From: Seiridium cupressi
Taxonomy: Eukaryota; Ascomycota; Sordariomycetes; Amphisphaeriales; Sporocadaceae
Reading direction: 5' to 3'
DNA length: 64,000 nt
Assembly: GCA_036674765.1 (NCBI GenBank)
Contig: JARVKI010000048.1
Coordinates: 248,001 to 312,000 of the forward strand
Shown here: positions 22,512 to 33,973 of the stretch, piece after piece
Layout of the letters: the number at the start of each line of letters is the position of its first letter
How positions within the stretch are numbered: the stretch's first letter is position 1
Made by a program: the position numbers and the translations under genes
The notes under the pieces: model-generated
Database searches by the model: none
What the model was told of the DNA's origin: nothing
What the model saw: only the letters and a program-made list of their open reading frames with translations

Positions 22512-24934
22512 TCATTGAGCTGCCTCCGTTGCGCTAAACTTCCACCCTTGAGCCCCTTCTCGTAACCTAACTCGCGTCATCTTGGCCATATTACTCAACT
22601 GACCCAGATCCGTCAATCCTTGTTGCTGTGATGGCTTCTCCAATCCATAGTGCAACAAAGGCAGAAGGCTAGACTTCCACACGGGGAATGCCTCTTTGCT
22701 GAAGAAATCGCGGGCAGTCATGCCGACAAGAAGAGCTGTCGTTGAAAGTACCATGCCCACCGGGAAGGCCAGCCATGGCCAATTGACTTCGGTGCAAACC
22801 AGGACCTGCATGGCCGTCCCGTGTGCGAGCGTGGGTTGCCCGCTGAAATCCTGTCCGATCGCGCGGAGGCGGTTCGTCAGCGCCGTAGCAACATTCACCA
22901 TGACGGTGCTGACGCTTTCGACAGATGCGTTCCGAGAATTCCAAAGGCCTTCGAGCCACCAGGAGTCGCACATGATGTTGTCGTAGACGTTATCATAACT
23001 CCCGCCGGGTAGGCATTGGTCCTCGTCAAAAACCTCCAGCATCAGTTCTTTGAGCGCGTAGTAATATTCCAGGCCAATCCCATACAGGCAGTCTTCTGGA
23101 ATGCTGAAGTTCTGACTGGAAATTGCATCGGTAACGGTTTCCGCCGTGATGTTACTTGGTAGTTGCTGCTGATGGCTGATGTCATAAAGTAGGCCATCGA
23201 TATAACATGGATTTTGGTAACCGTAAAGTGACGTATGGTCCTGGGCAACCTCGAATAGATCAATAGAAGCGCCGTTGAGGGATAATGGTACAAGCTCGCT
23301 GACTTGGGCTTCGATAAGCTGGCCATTGACGACCTCGGCATTGATGTTCGCGACGCCTGGATAAAGCCAGCAGACAGCTGCCATCAGACCGAAATCGTCT
23401 GGTAAAGAATCGACGTTTAGAGTTGGTTGATTACACGTTGACCCTACATTGTCTGAACCGCTACTGCTGGTTTCGCTTCCGGGTCTCGTCGCCTGGCATC
23501 CTCTGGTCGTTGGCATCATGATTGAGATATTGCCAAAGCCAGCCAAGACTTTGGGGTTATTGCTCGACCAATCGATATCTGTAATGGCTGTAGATCATCA
23601 GTTTCATGCCTATAGATCGTGGAACCGCAACTGACATGGGTTCATAGTGATGTTTAGGAAGGTTGATCATTGGCCTGACGTGGTAAAATTCAAAGATGTG
23701 CCGTTTTGAAGTAGAAGAGTGGTGTCCAGAGATCCACAGCCCTCACAAAAGGTCAAAGATGTATTCGTGGGAACCCGGTACTGAGACACTACAGCATCGT
23801 TGCTGACGAAAAAGCGCTGGGTAGTATTTGAGAAGATTTGCTGTATCGAGTTTGTAGGTAGTGTAATTTGTTCGATCTCGGAAGAAACATCTACGCAACT
23901 ACTGCCAATGACGAGTGACGAGTAGGAAATTCCATTCCTTTCAGGGAACGTGCAATTACCAGTGGTACAAGTTGTGGCGACTGGTCCGGGGTACTTCTGA
24001 CTCACGCCGTTCATTACCGTAGCTCTGGGGTCTGCATCCACGTAGGGGATCGTAGTGTATCGGCTGTGTCCGGGATATATTGTGGCCAATATGCCATCGT
24101 TGCTCAAAGTTTGAGCGACAGGAACGTATGCCGCATTATCCCCAAGAAGCAGGGGCCTCGAGAAAGCGACCGGTCGTATGGCTTGCTGAGTCAAGGCACC
24201 AATGGCCATCGAGATGACAGTGATCAGGGCACCAACGCTCGCTAGATTCCTATACTTGGATGAGAATCGGGCGTATGAAAGACAGGATAGATGCTCACAA
24301 TCCACGTATACGGAACAGATATCTCAAAGCACCCCAAGGACCACGCGAAGCTCTCTCGTAAGCCTCAAGATGAATAAGTGACCTATCCATCTGGAACCAG
24401 TCCCATTTTAATTGACTGATCACTAAATCAATTTGTGTGAGCACACGCCGTCTATCATATTTTTCGCAGGAATTCCATACCTTCCTCGACCACCGTAACC
24501 AGTGTGCCCCTCAGCAAAGTCGCCAGGATTGCGATCAAGGAGTTCAATGTGAAGCCTTGGAGCTATTGCGGCTGCTGTTCACCAGAAAGGCGATCCAGAA
24601 CCGAGATAATGGTTGCCAATGTGCCAAAGGCGATCAGAAGTTGTGTCGCTTGCCACTTCCAAGGGAGAAAAGCCTCCTGAAGTCTTCGTAATAGCTTCCC
24701 ATTGGTCGATTAGGTCTCGGGATGTGCCATCGCGTCGTATTGTGATGAGAACTCATCCTTTTCTACACCAGAGCAGCCCGTACGAGGACTTGTCATCTCA
24801 GATAATAGACTACATTTTGCCGTGGGCTCCTGTGCAAGCACTGGCTCGTCCAACATAACTCGAGCCGGCTGTGACAATTTGGATTCGTGAAATGTAGTCG
24901 ATGGGAAACACGGTAAGGGTGTAATTTGAAACAA
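22512..24934 (-). pseudogene. DUF3176 membrane protein with an internal stop
   Basis: Member of the fungal DUF3176 membrane family (function unknown). Recognisable order: KWQATQLLIAFGTLATIISV (helix 1), LQGFTLNSLIAILATLLRGT (helix 2), ISQLKWDWFQ, ASRGPWGALRYLF, LNLASVGALITVISMAIGAL (helix 3), a large extracellular part with many sequons and cysteines (CTTGNCTFP, SSCVDVSSEI), and a last helix (WPWLAFPVGMVLSTTALLVG) before a cytoplasmic tail. Introns are visible at 24425 region (GTATGG..TTTAG) and at 24303-24257 (GTGAGC..ATAG). Between helices 1 and 2 the frame meets TAG at 24565-24563, where the family usually has Trp; a further TAA in the same frame lies at 24712-24710. The junction near 23670-23590 has no phase-compatible splice pair. 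I infer a disrupted gene; the exact exon set is uncertain. Confidence 0.75.
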
Positions 24935-25906
24935 GTAGTATTAAATCGGAATGCTCAGTAGATTGTCATAAACTGTTGTTATTTAGGTGCACGCATTGAA
25001 TATTTGGGTTAGGAGGAAACGCGGCTCTGTTGCGATTGATGGCTACCCCACACCGCCTCGTAGTATTCTGCGAGTGTGGGTCACCCAGCAGTAGATAGGT
25101 TCACCTTCAGCTCCAGCTTCTCCAGCGTCAGCTTCTCCATCCTTCAGGATCACCAACATACGTGTTTCCACCCATATTGCCCTCCATCAGGCAATCACAT
25201 TTCATTGTGTAAATCTAGTGCATGTGACCGCAACGCAGACTGTTCATCTCGAACCAATCCCTTTCTATCGAAGAGAATCTTTGTACTACCGCATCATCTC
25301 TCGGTCATGCAAGGATCAGCTTCCTCTTGGGGTCCAAACCATCTCTGTGAAGATTAGCGTACAGAGGAGCCTCATTCCGCCTCGATGCATATCTTCCTTG
25401 ACGGCGAAAAATTGAGCCGAATGCAGTTTGCAATGTGGGGTTCTCGGCTTTTCTTCAAATAATGGCCAGTGCCTGAGAAGTGGTGATATTTAGGATGAAT
25501 TTTGGCGAGGCAAATTCGGGGACAATCGTGCACCCCCTTCCTGGTGGTAGAATATGGAAAGCTCTGAAGGGAATCCTTGTAGATATCAGTGTTCGTGCTC
25601 AGATTTTGATATCCATACGCCTGAGAAGAATAATTTCGAGGCGGACACCGTCCCCTCGACCAGACTTGTTATGCAAGAAATACAGCAGTAAAAGACGATG
25701 CAATTAATGTATCAATGTTGTAACATTCTTTATATTTCTAGGTAGAAGGTTCTAGGTAGAAGGTTCTACGTTGGCATCGTGAATAATGATATGTGCTATT
25801 GTGTATCGGAAAGGAAAATTCGTCATGTTCATTGGGTATCGTCATGTCCTGCGCCAAGATTCCTTTTACTCCAAAAGAAACCTGATGGGAAATATTGGGG
25901 TCATAA
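24935..25906. other. Intergenic region
   Basis: About 970 bp downstream of the CFEM receptor and upstream of the DUF3176 gene, holding the decayed small-ORF copy at 25070-25195 and two tandem CTAGGTAGAAGGTT units at 25738-25767. Otherwise featureless. Confidence 0.35.
25070..25195 (-). repeat. Decayed copy of the small-ORF family (copy A)
   Basis: Clear nucleotide relative of 48690-48815 and 51390-51480. On the minus strand it starts ATGGGTGGAAAC and keeps the GEPIYCW-like coding block, but the frame shifts between the two parts. Likely a decayed paralogue. Confidence 0.6.
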
Positions 25907-27379
25907 TCAAACACAATACTTCCTGGACTGTGTACTTCTATCGAAATAAACCTGTCCTGCCATTGAGGGCATTGGTACCCGTGAAGTGTCTGTCCAATGG
26001 ATGTATGATCTCCCAGGGCCAATCTCAATACTGTTTCCCAGCCTTGGACTGGGGAGACTAGGAAGTGGTTTCTCATCCTTTCCACTCAATATTTCAGCAG
26101 TAGAGCCTGACCTCCCGTGGGAACCTGACTCCAGGGATGAGCCATGACTGTCATGGGCATACCGCTGGGATATTGTGGTGCCCAGGTGTCTTGCGACCCG
26201 GACAAACATCAGACGTAGCACGGGCATGCAGGTGCAAATGACACCAACCATGACCTCTACGGTCGACCACAATAGTACGTCGAAGTAGTCCCAGGTGAGA
26301 TTCGTCGAGTTTTCCATTCTGATCAGGGATGTGAGGCGGACTATGCTCACAATGGTGACACTGTTTTGTTGGTGAGCACCCTGTTGCCGGGCAAGATTGA
26401 TTAGACTCACAAGGACCCAACGAAGAACATTGCAGCTACTCCAAGCTTCTTTCCCAAACTCATTTGAAGCTGTCGGAGCTGCAAGAGTGGAACGGCCAAC
26501 AGCCACACATCCAAGGCTATGTTGATAGCTGCATGAGACCAGGCCAGCGCACCGACATTGACGCATCTGCCGTGTTCTCCCTGCAGCTGGCCCCAGAAGT
26601 AATCGACCGGTGTGCATTGAAAGATGGCTGCGAGGACGAAAATGATGCCGAACAGGGCAACGAAGACAGCTGTGCCTAGCAGCATCCGACGGACAATCTT
26701 CCCCGGGAAGATCCTGGCGTAAAACGCGATCATGGAGAGCTTCGTCAATGACACCTCAAGGAAATAGCACAGTTCCATGATCCAGAACCCCAGAAGGAAC
26801 TTTGATACAGTCTCGGTGCCCAATGTCCACATGTCCCTACCAAGTCCGTTGGGCATGATCAAACCATGGTTGAGAACAGTGGACGCTATGCAGGTAAGCC
26901 AAGCCGCGAAGATGAACCAGTCGTCGAGGCATATGCCACCTATCGAAACGAACTTCTTGAAGGCAAGTCTCGTGAGCACAAGGACGCTGACTATCGACAT
27001 CAATGTCACAGAGATGGGCAAATATGACCCAGCTTCGTATCGAATCGGTGCACCGCATGCCGTTTGTGTAATGTTTTTCGTTTCTACCAAAGTCAACGCG
27101 GTGGTTCTAGTATGTTGTTTTCTCTGGGGAAATCGTACGTAATGCTTCTGGTAATGTGCAGTGGCCCAAAACACACGTCTCGACCTCTGCGTTGAGCGCT
27201 TGGTTGCGGCACTGGCAACTAACGTCGGTAATGGTGCACGTCGAGTGGCCGATGGCAGTGACCAGACATGTTAGCTTGGAACGTTAGCTTTCTCGTGAGC
27301 ATTATGGCAGTGCTAAACCAAAACTTACTGCACAGCTGGGGAGTTCAGTCATCAAGACTGCTACACCTGACGCGCTCAT
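25907..27379 (-). CDS. CFEM-rhodopsin (Pth11-like) seven-helix receptor
   Basis: Plasma-membrane G-protein-coupled-receptor-like protein: an extracellular eight-cysteine CFEM domain followed by a fungal rhodopsin-type seven-helix domain. Exons: 27379-27329, 27274-27139, 27083-26411 and 26360-25907, introns 50-55 bp, all GT..AG and phase-compatible; 437 residues. The CFEM part reads ELPSCALTC, TCTITDVSCQC, ETCVLGHCT and ITQTACG. The rhodopsin part has LDDWFIFAAWLTCIAS, FWIMELCYFLEVSLTKLSMI, YARIFP, AIFQCTPVDYFW and ALDVWLLAVPLLQL. The cytoplasmic tail is Ser/Arg-rich with KDEKPLPSLPSPRLGNSIEI, typical of the family. The short first exon (17 codons) lacks a clear signal peptide, unlike most CFEM receptors. 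All frames intact. Related Pth11 proteins sense surfaces and hosts; the ligand here is unknown. Confidence 0.93.
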
Positions 27380-30300
27380 TGCGTTGTCGGCTTTGGCCTG
27401 ACGCCGAGAATTGTGGTGAAAAGAGATGCTTATTAGGGGTTGAGATTTGGTCGTCCCGATGAGCAGACCGGTGCACGACTCTCGAGGACTGTAGGGTTAC
27501 CACGACTGGAGATACCGATAGTTATAGGTCGTCGACGCTCGGAGGACCAGTATGCAGGCATACCCTTCCCGCATAGCCGGGCCGTCTCGTGGCAATATTG
27601 AATGACTGCCCAAAGGACGAGAAGATCGTCTGGAGCATCTACATTGGGACAACTCAAGTGTATCGATTTTGACAAATGTTTGAGCAAAGGCGGGTTGAAA
27701 CGAGTCGGGGTAGTCCCCATCCGGGAGAAGGTGTGGTTGCAATTGATTTGAGCTAGTTCTTCTGTGGTATAGCTGGATTCGGGCTTGGCTCGCAATGCGC
27801 GCTTTGACACAATTGCACGAATTCAGGCTGCATACTTGTGCGCCTGTTCATACGACCTAGTGCTAGTAGACGCGTTTTGGCCCTGCAGCGCAGTTTGTCG
27901 AGCGCAACCTTACGTACCTCGCCTCTGCCAATGATGATCCTTTCCCGCATGATTGAGAGGCATGGCACGGACTCATTGCGGTCAGTGTACCGGTAAAAAG
28001 CATATGCACCGAGGGTCAGATAACGAGGGGTAGGCATCTAGGCTTTAGACCAGGTGGTCGGGATCATGACAAGTGTATCCTCATTATCAGGGAAATCCTA
28101 GTTATAGTAGCATTGGGAGGGAATCAAGGATCTTTTATGGTAGTTACCTTCCCTGTTGCTCAGTGTAGTATCTCCAATTGGTCACTTCTAGATCTCTTTT
28201 TGCTGAGACTTTTATTTCTCATACCAACCCCCAACGCTTTCCTGTAGGACCCTTCATGAGTAACAGCTATACTGTGGCAATTCCATGCAAAGTCCGAGCT
28301 GAATGGGACCACACTGATGTGTGTCATCGGGTGATACAAGCTCTGAGTCCCTGCGCAGTACCATGTGTTTAAGAGGTAAAGATGTGCAATGCTATCCGGG
28401 GAAGCGCAATAAAGTACCTGGCACGAACAGTGATCGACCTTTAGAGTTCGTCCCGTTCTTCTAATCATCTACGTTTAACCCGGCACCAGCGATTAACCTT
28501 GCTGCTCGGCGGGTTAACCGAAGCTTTGACATTGTCTTGGGACCAGTAGCCCCGCCCCCGAGACGTACTAACGAACCTTAAGGTCCACATGGAACCTCAG
28601 CATACTACCAGACGGTGCACCTAGTGGCAGACGGCGGTTTTATCAGGAAAGGTGCAACAGTGACATGGTACTAGGATAAAAACAAGGTAGAAAAAATTCG
28701 CCCTGTGCTGAAGTGGGTTACTGTGACATATTGCGACTCGAGCCGACTTGCCGCTTGATTGAGATATGCTCCCCCAACCCGAACACACGACGCCGAACCA
28801 GCTCCAATAGAACAAAGCACCCAACGAGACTTGACTGGCCATTGGCCATCGAGGGAATAAGAGAATATTCTGTCTGAAATAGAACTGTTTAGTGGTCGGC
28901 GCACTAGATCAGCACTTCAAAAGCAATGGTCTACCCTAGCACCGGCAGTTGATGGGAATAGTGCAGAGCTAGAACCTCTGAATCATGTAGGACGATGTGA
29001 TCTGGGCTGAGGTCGGAACACATACATGTCTGATGTATACATGTCGTCTAGTTATCTCGATCAACGCTTAACTGCTAGTACCATCTTATAACTTTATTTC
29101 AACCAATGTGGTGTTACGGCCTGGGTAAGGGAAATGCCGCGATTGGCTCGAGCCAAGAACGGCTAGGTGGGGGCTAGAAATCACAATACAGGCCCTTCAA
29201 GCGACCATGTTCATATTAGGCGTTGAAGAGACTGGCTTGACTTGATCCTTGCCGAAACTCTACGATACACGGTCGGTGGCTGCCGCTGTAGCCTCAAGTA
29301 CCCCATCATCTCATCATTGTAATTTGTAGTTTCTCTCATGAAGGTTGGCCACAAGCTAATACGCCGTTGCCAACTCTATTCAGTTATCATCTACCGGCGT
29401 CGCCACCACAGCCATTATGGCCACCTCAACTTTGCCGCTACTTCAGTTCCATCCTTGGATAGCGCCACTGTATCGCGGCTCCAACTAGCGCAGCATAATT
29501 ACTAAGATATATATCTATTGATTTCCAAGGAAAATTAACCTCATATTATCTGTGATCGAAATATAGATGTGGCTCAGATCTCGTGGCTTCGTGGGCAATA
29601 GAGTCACCGAGATCGGATTTGAGTGGCTGAGCAGCCTTGCTTACCAGTAAGGCTTTGACGGTCATGAAGAGTTGCTACCCTACCCCGCCAAATCGCAAAA
29701 TGCGTCCTTCTCGTCAAAGAATACTGTATCTCGCAATTCGTCGGCTTGTCAATATTACGTATCTGGAAGATGGAGTTCTTCATAAGCAAGCGAAAGACTT
29801 TGCCACGTATTCCATACGAGTACTAAGACTCTTTACCCGATGGCAACATACGCTAATTGGGCATGGGCAGGTCTCTCTCCTCCCAACACACGAAGGCGGG
29901 GCGAGCTTAGACAAGGCTTTACGTATGCCCTCTCGCACTCACGAGCCAATGGTGCTGGTAGGAGGATATTAGACCTAACAACCATCTGAAACGATAACAT
30001 CATTGCCACGTAATATGAGTCACTTTGGCGCAACGGCATCTACACCTCAACTAGTGCCCGCCTCGCTGTGACCTCCGAAGGTTATTTAGGCACTGTACCG
30101 CCACGGTCGGAGGTGGGAGATCAGGTTATGGTTCGCATTGGATGTCCCATGCCTGTTGTGGTGAGGAATGCACCTGATCAGGGTCTTGATCTCGTATTTA
30201 CTCACATTTACCGACATTTGGTTAGTACAGCCCATTTCATGGGCATGATGAGGGCTGATTGGGCATGCGGTCGACTCGTCAATAAAACCATGGAAGCGTT

Positions 30301-31547
30301 CGCGGGTCAAGTTCACAAAGTCGTATTACTATGACATGAGTATTGAACTATTGGTATTCGGACACCTCGCGTTTTGCTGGAGGAATATCCCTTCAACACA
30401 TTCTACACCATCACGCTGAATGTAGAAATCAGGAATTATCACACCATGTGCCAGCCTTCATCACTCCCTTGCAACCCCTGACTGACAAAACGCTATTAAC
30501 ATGAATGCTATATTTCATGTTATAACCCCCGCCACCGAACCGTCTTTTCTACTATAAAGATGCCTGCGTTTACTGTCGAAGAACTACTCTGCCCCACTAA
30601 GACATCATGCACACCTTCCTCTCTTGTCCATATGTTTGTTTATTCATTCCCATAGCTCGTAGCACATATACGGGGTATCTCCACCTTGGTAGTCTTCCCC
30701 TGGCCTGCTTCCAGATACAGCTTTTTAAATGCCTTCAGCTCCTGGGGAGGACGATTGATCGATGGCTGTCTCAGGCTCACGTAGACCTGGGCCATTACGT
30801 GGCTGGCGACTATCCCACTGGTCTATGCCTCCACGTGAACATTAACTCATGTCACTCTCTTGAAGTACCTCAAAACAGCCAAGCTCAAAAGTCGTGTATG
30901 ATAACCTGTGGCCGAAAGGAAACAAATCCGATTTCTTGGTCTTCTCATGGAATCAATACCCCCACATAGACATCCTCTCCGTATAGTGTTTGGCCATTCT
31001 CGCTGCCAAAGCTTAGGAATGATGGGTTATCCTTTAGCTGGCGCGGTATACTTAACGGCAGTTTTCCGCGGGTTGACTTTACCAATAAGTGCATCGGCGA
31101 TAGCCCGACCGCCGTATGATAACTGCCACATCGGGATACTATGCTAAGGATCATCGGGTAGAAACGACCGCTTTTGATGAGTGGGCACTAAATCCTCTAT
31201 GATAGCCATCGCTATCGCAATTTGGCCAAGCTTCCAGGACCTAGTGTAGCCACTGGGGCTGAGTCCATTGTAGTTCCCAAATCCGGAGTTTGTTCAACTC
31301 CAACCGCACCCAGGTCCGGAGTTAGAATGAACCAATCACAAGGCGAGAAGCGCTGGAGTTGGCTAAGTCCGGCGACCCCTGCTAGTTTACCTATGACTGT
31401 TTAATTAGCTGTATGTCGCATAGTTCGTCATCTACGACGTGACCGCTCACATATTTAATTGAGAAACCTTCTTCGCCAGATGGCTCCCGGCATCATGTCT
31501 TCATCTCTCAGTAACGAAAGCAATTTGTCAAAGCTGTTTCAGTCGCA
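27380..31547. other. 4-kb gene-poor region
   Basis: Largest gap in the window. Minus frames at 28037-27753 and 27810-27433 overlap in different phases and look weakly protein-like. At 30700-30830 (plus) a short stretch encodes hydrophobic residues like a membrane segment (TWAITWLATIPLVYAS) preceded by a TAG in frame, possibly a transporter scrap. None reaches the level of a gene call. No RNA genes or terminal repeats were found. Confidence 0.3.
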
Positions 31548-33715
31548 ATGAACTTGAGCGAGGCGCCAAAGTACGACGATGAATCCATCGAGAAGGGGGA
31601 CAGCAGTGATGGTGGTCGCCGCGGGACCCCCGAGGAGCCTGAGAAGGCAGCTGAGTATATCAAAGGAGTAAGATTAGCATTGGTCATGATTTCCATCTCC
31701 ATTGTTTACTTCTTGAATATGCTCGATACTACTGTCCTAGCTACGGTAAGACAGTATTGCTACCATTACTTCCTCGCAGCCACCAAGCTCAACTGAAACC
31801 GAGCTGACCAATGTGGGTTATGATAGGCAATTCCATACATTACCGACGAATTCAACTCCCTACTCCGATATCGGCTGGTACGGCAGCGCCTACACTCTTG
31901 CGACGTATGTGCACTCAATTCCTTAGACTTCTTGACGTCCAACGAACGGACTGACGCACGATCGCGATTGCTAGTGCCGTTTTATAGCCTATGACTGGCA
32001 AATTATATCTACACTTCCACAATAAGGTGATATTTTCTCTTCAAGGACAAGTGTGGACACGAAAGTAACCGATCATCTAGTGGGTTTTCACGGGCTGCGT
32101 TGTTGTGTTCGAGATCGGGTCCGTTGTCTGCGCCACTGCAAGATCGTCAAGCACATTGATAGCTGGGAGAGTTGTTGCTGGCCTAGGTGGTGCAGGTCTA
32201 TTGAATGGGTGTCTGATCATCATGAATTCCTCCGTGCCCCCTCACCGAACTCCAGGTCAGTCAATAACCAGGAGAGGGCCGTCCATGCCAGTTCCTGCAG
32301 CTGACTCTCCAAGTTAAGCTCTCATGGGTATTGTCATAGGCAGTACGTGCATCCTTCTTATTGCTTTCGTCCAGAAGATGCTTACATTTGACGCAGTTGG
32401 TCAACTCGGCCTTGCCTTTGGTCCACTCATTGGTGGAGCTTTCACCGAATATGTTAGTTGGCGCTGGTGTAGGTCGACCTAGTCCATTTCCACCGAGCCA
32501 AACGTACTCTTATCGAACGTCTGGTAACTTTCTCTCTGACAGGCTTCTACATAAACCTCATCATCGGCATCCCGGTCGCGGCTGTTATCGCCATAGTGCC
32601 CATCCCCGACCACATCAAGAAGCCGGCAATCCGGGACGCGTTCAAGAATGGAGTCATGGCCTTCGATATCCCTGGCTTCGCAATATTCACCTGTGCCGTC
32701 GTCATGTTTTTCCTAGCACTCCAATTCGGCGGAAGCCATTTCGCCTGGAACAGCTCGCAGATCCTTGGGCTCTTCTGTGGTGCCGGGGCTGCGCTAATCG
32801 CCTGGCTCGCCTGGGACTGGTACGCCGGCGAGGACGGGATGGTTCCGTATTCCATGATGAAGCACCGCACTGTCTGGGTTAGCTGCGTCTGCATGGCCTT
32901 CCAAGCCGCGCCCGTGTTTTCGCTCACCATATTTCTGCCAGTCTACTTCCAAGCCGTTCTCGGCCAGACCTCCTTCCAGAGCGGGGTGGACTTTCTGCCG
33001 ACTATTCTGCCACAACTGCTTTTCGCTGTTGTTGGTGGCCGAGCTGGTATGTCTCTGTACCCGGACGTGAGTAGGATTCGGACAAGAGTCCCAGGGAGCT
33101 GACTAGTCTTCCTAATAGTTGAGAAGACGGGATACTATACTCCTTTTCTGCCTGTGGGAGTGGTGCTTAGTACAGTCGGGTTCGGTCTGATGAGTATGTT
33201 CTCGCCTGACAGCCCTGTTGGCATGTGGGTTGGATTCCAGGTCATCTATGGAGTTGGGCGCGGACTTTCGCTGGCAATTGTGAGCCATCTCATTCGCTCC
33301 GCTTATTATTCTGAATTCAACCGCGCTGGCTTGACTGCAACCTCTTGGTATGGCGACTGATATTCTTGCTACCCCACAGCCGTTTGTTGCCGTCCAGAAT
33401 ACACTTTCTAAGCAGCAGATCCCCGCGGCAATGTCTATGATCATGTTCATAGGCAACTTCGCTGGTGCCGTTGCCGTCGTTCTTTCCCAAACCATCTTCA
33501 CCAACAGCTTGCTTGAGCTTATCCCCCAATATGCTCCTGAGGTGGATCCTGGAGTAGTTATTGCAGCCGGCTCTACGAAGATTAGAGAAGTAGTGGCGAC
33601 AGGTCGGATCGCTCAAGTACTAGTGGCATACGCAAAAAGCGTCGACCGAACCTGGTACCTCACTGCGGCGATTGCCGCTGTGCCTTTCTTTTTCGGGTGG
33701 CTGTTAGGGTTCTAG
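31548..33715 (+). pseudogene. MFS drug-efflux-type (DHA2, 14-helix) transporter, disrupted
   Basis: Plasma-membrane proton antiporter family. Exons: 31548-31745, 31827-31904, 31975-32026, 32081-32255, 32319-32342, 32397-32468, 32543-33046, 33119-33279 and 33380-33715; all introns are GT..AG and the phases agree, about 532 residues once the breaks are ignored. Marks include VYFLNMLDTTVLAT (helix 1), the family PMTGKLY, LIAGRVVAGLGGAGLLNGCL (motif B/C region), [36 protein letters not shown] and FVAVQNTLSKQQIPAAMSMI. Lesions: one extra base in exon 2 near 31858-31866, beyond which the family GWYGSAY string is read one frame off; and TAG at 31985-31987 just before PMTGKLY. The terminal TAG at 33713-33715 is followed in frame by a polar 18-codon tail ending in TAA, so it may also be premature. 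Tail-to-tail with a disrupted regulator. Confidence 0.85.
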
Positions 33716-33973
33716 GATATCAGACAGAAAACCAAGGATGAGGAGACCTCAAACGGCAGCAACGCAACATAAACATTGATTACATGGAATTGGGGTGGAA
33801 TTGGCGGGAGAAGATTTAATGATCCGATTACAAAATGCCTTAGCACTTAGCATAGAATACGACCACTCTACTCTGCAGAATCATTTTTGTGTCACTTGAA
33901 CAGATTAAGAACAATCCTGATGGTTTTGTCAAGATAGCAAAGGACAATATTCTCGGCAACCTCCATATTGAAA

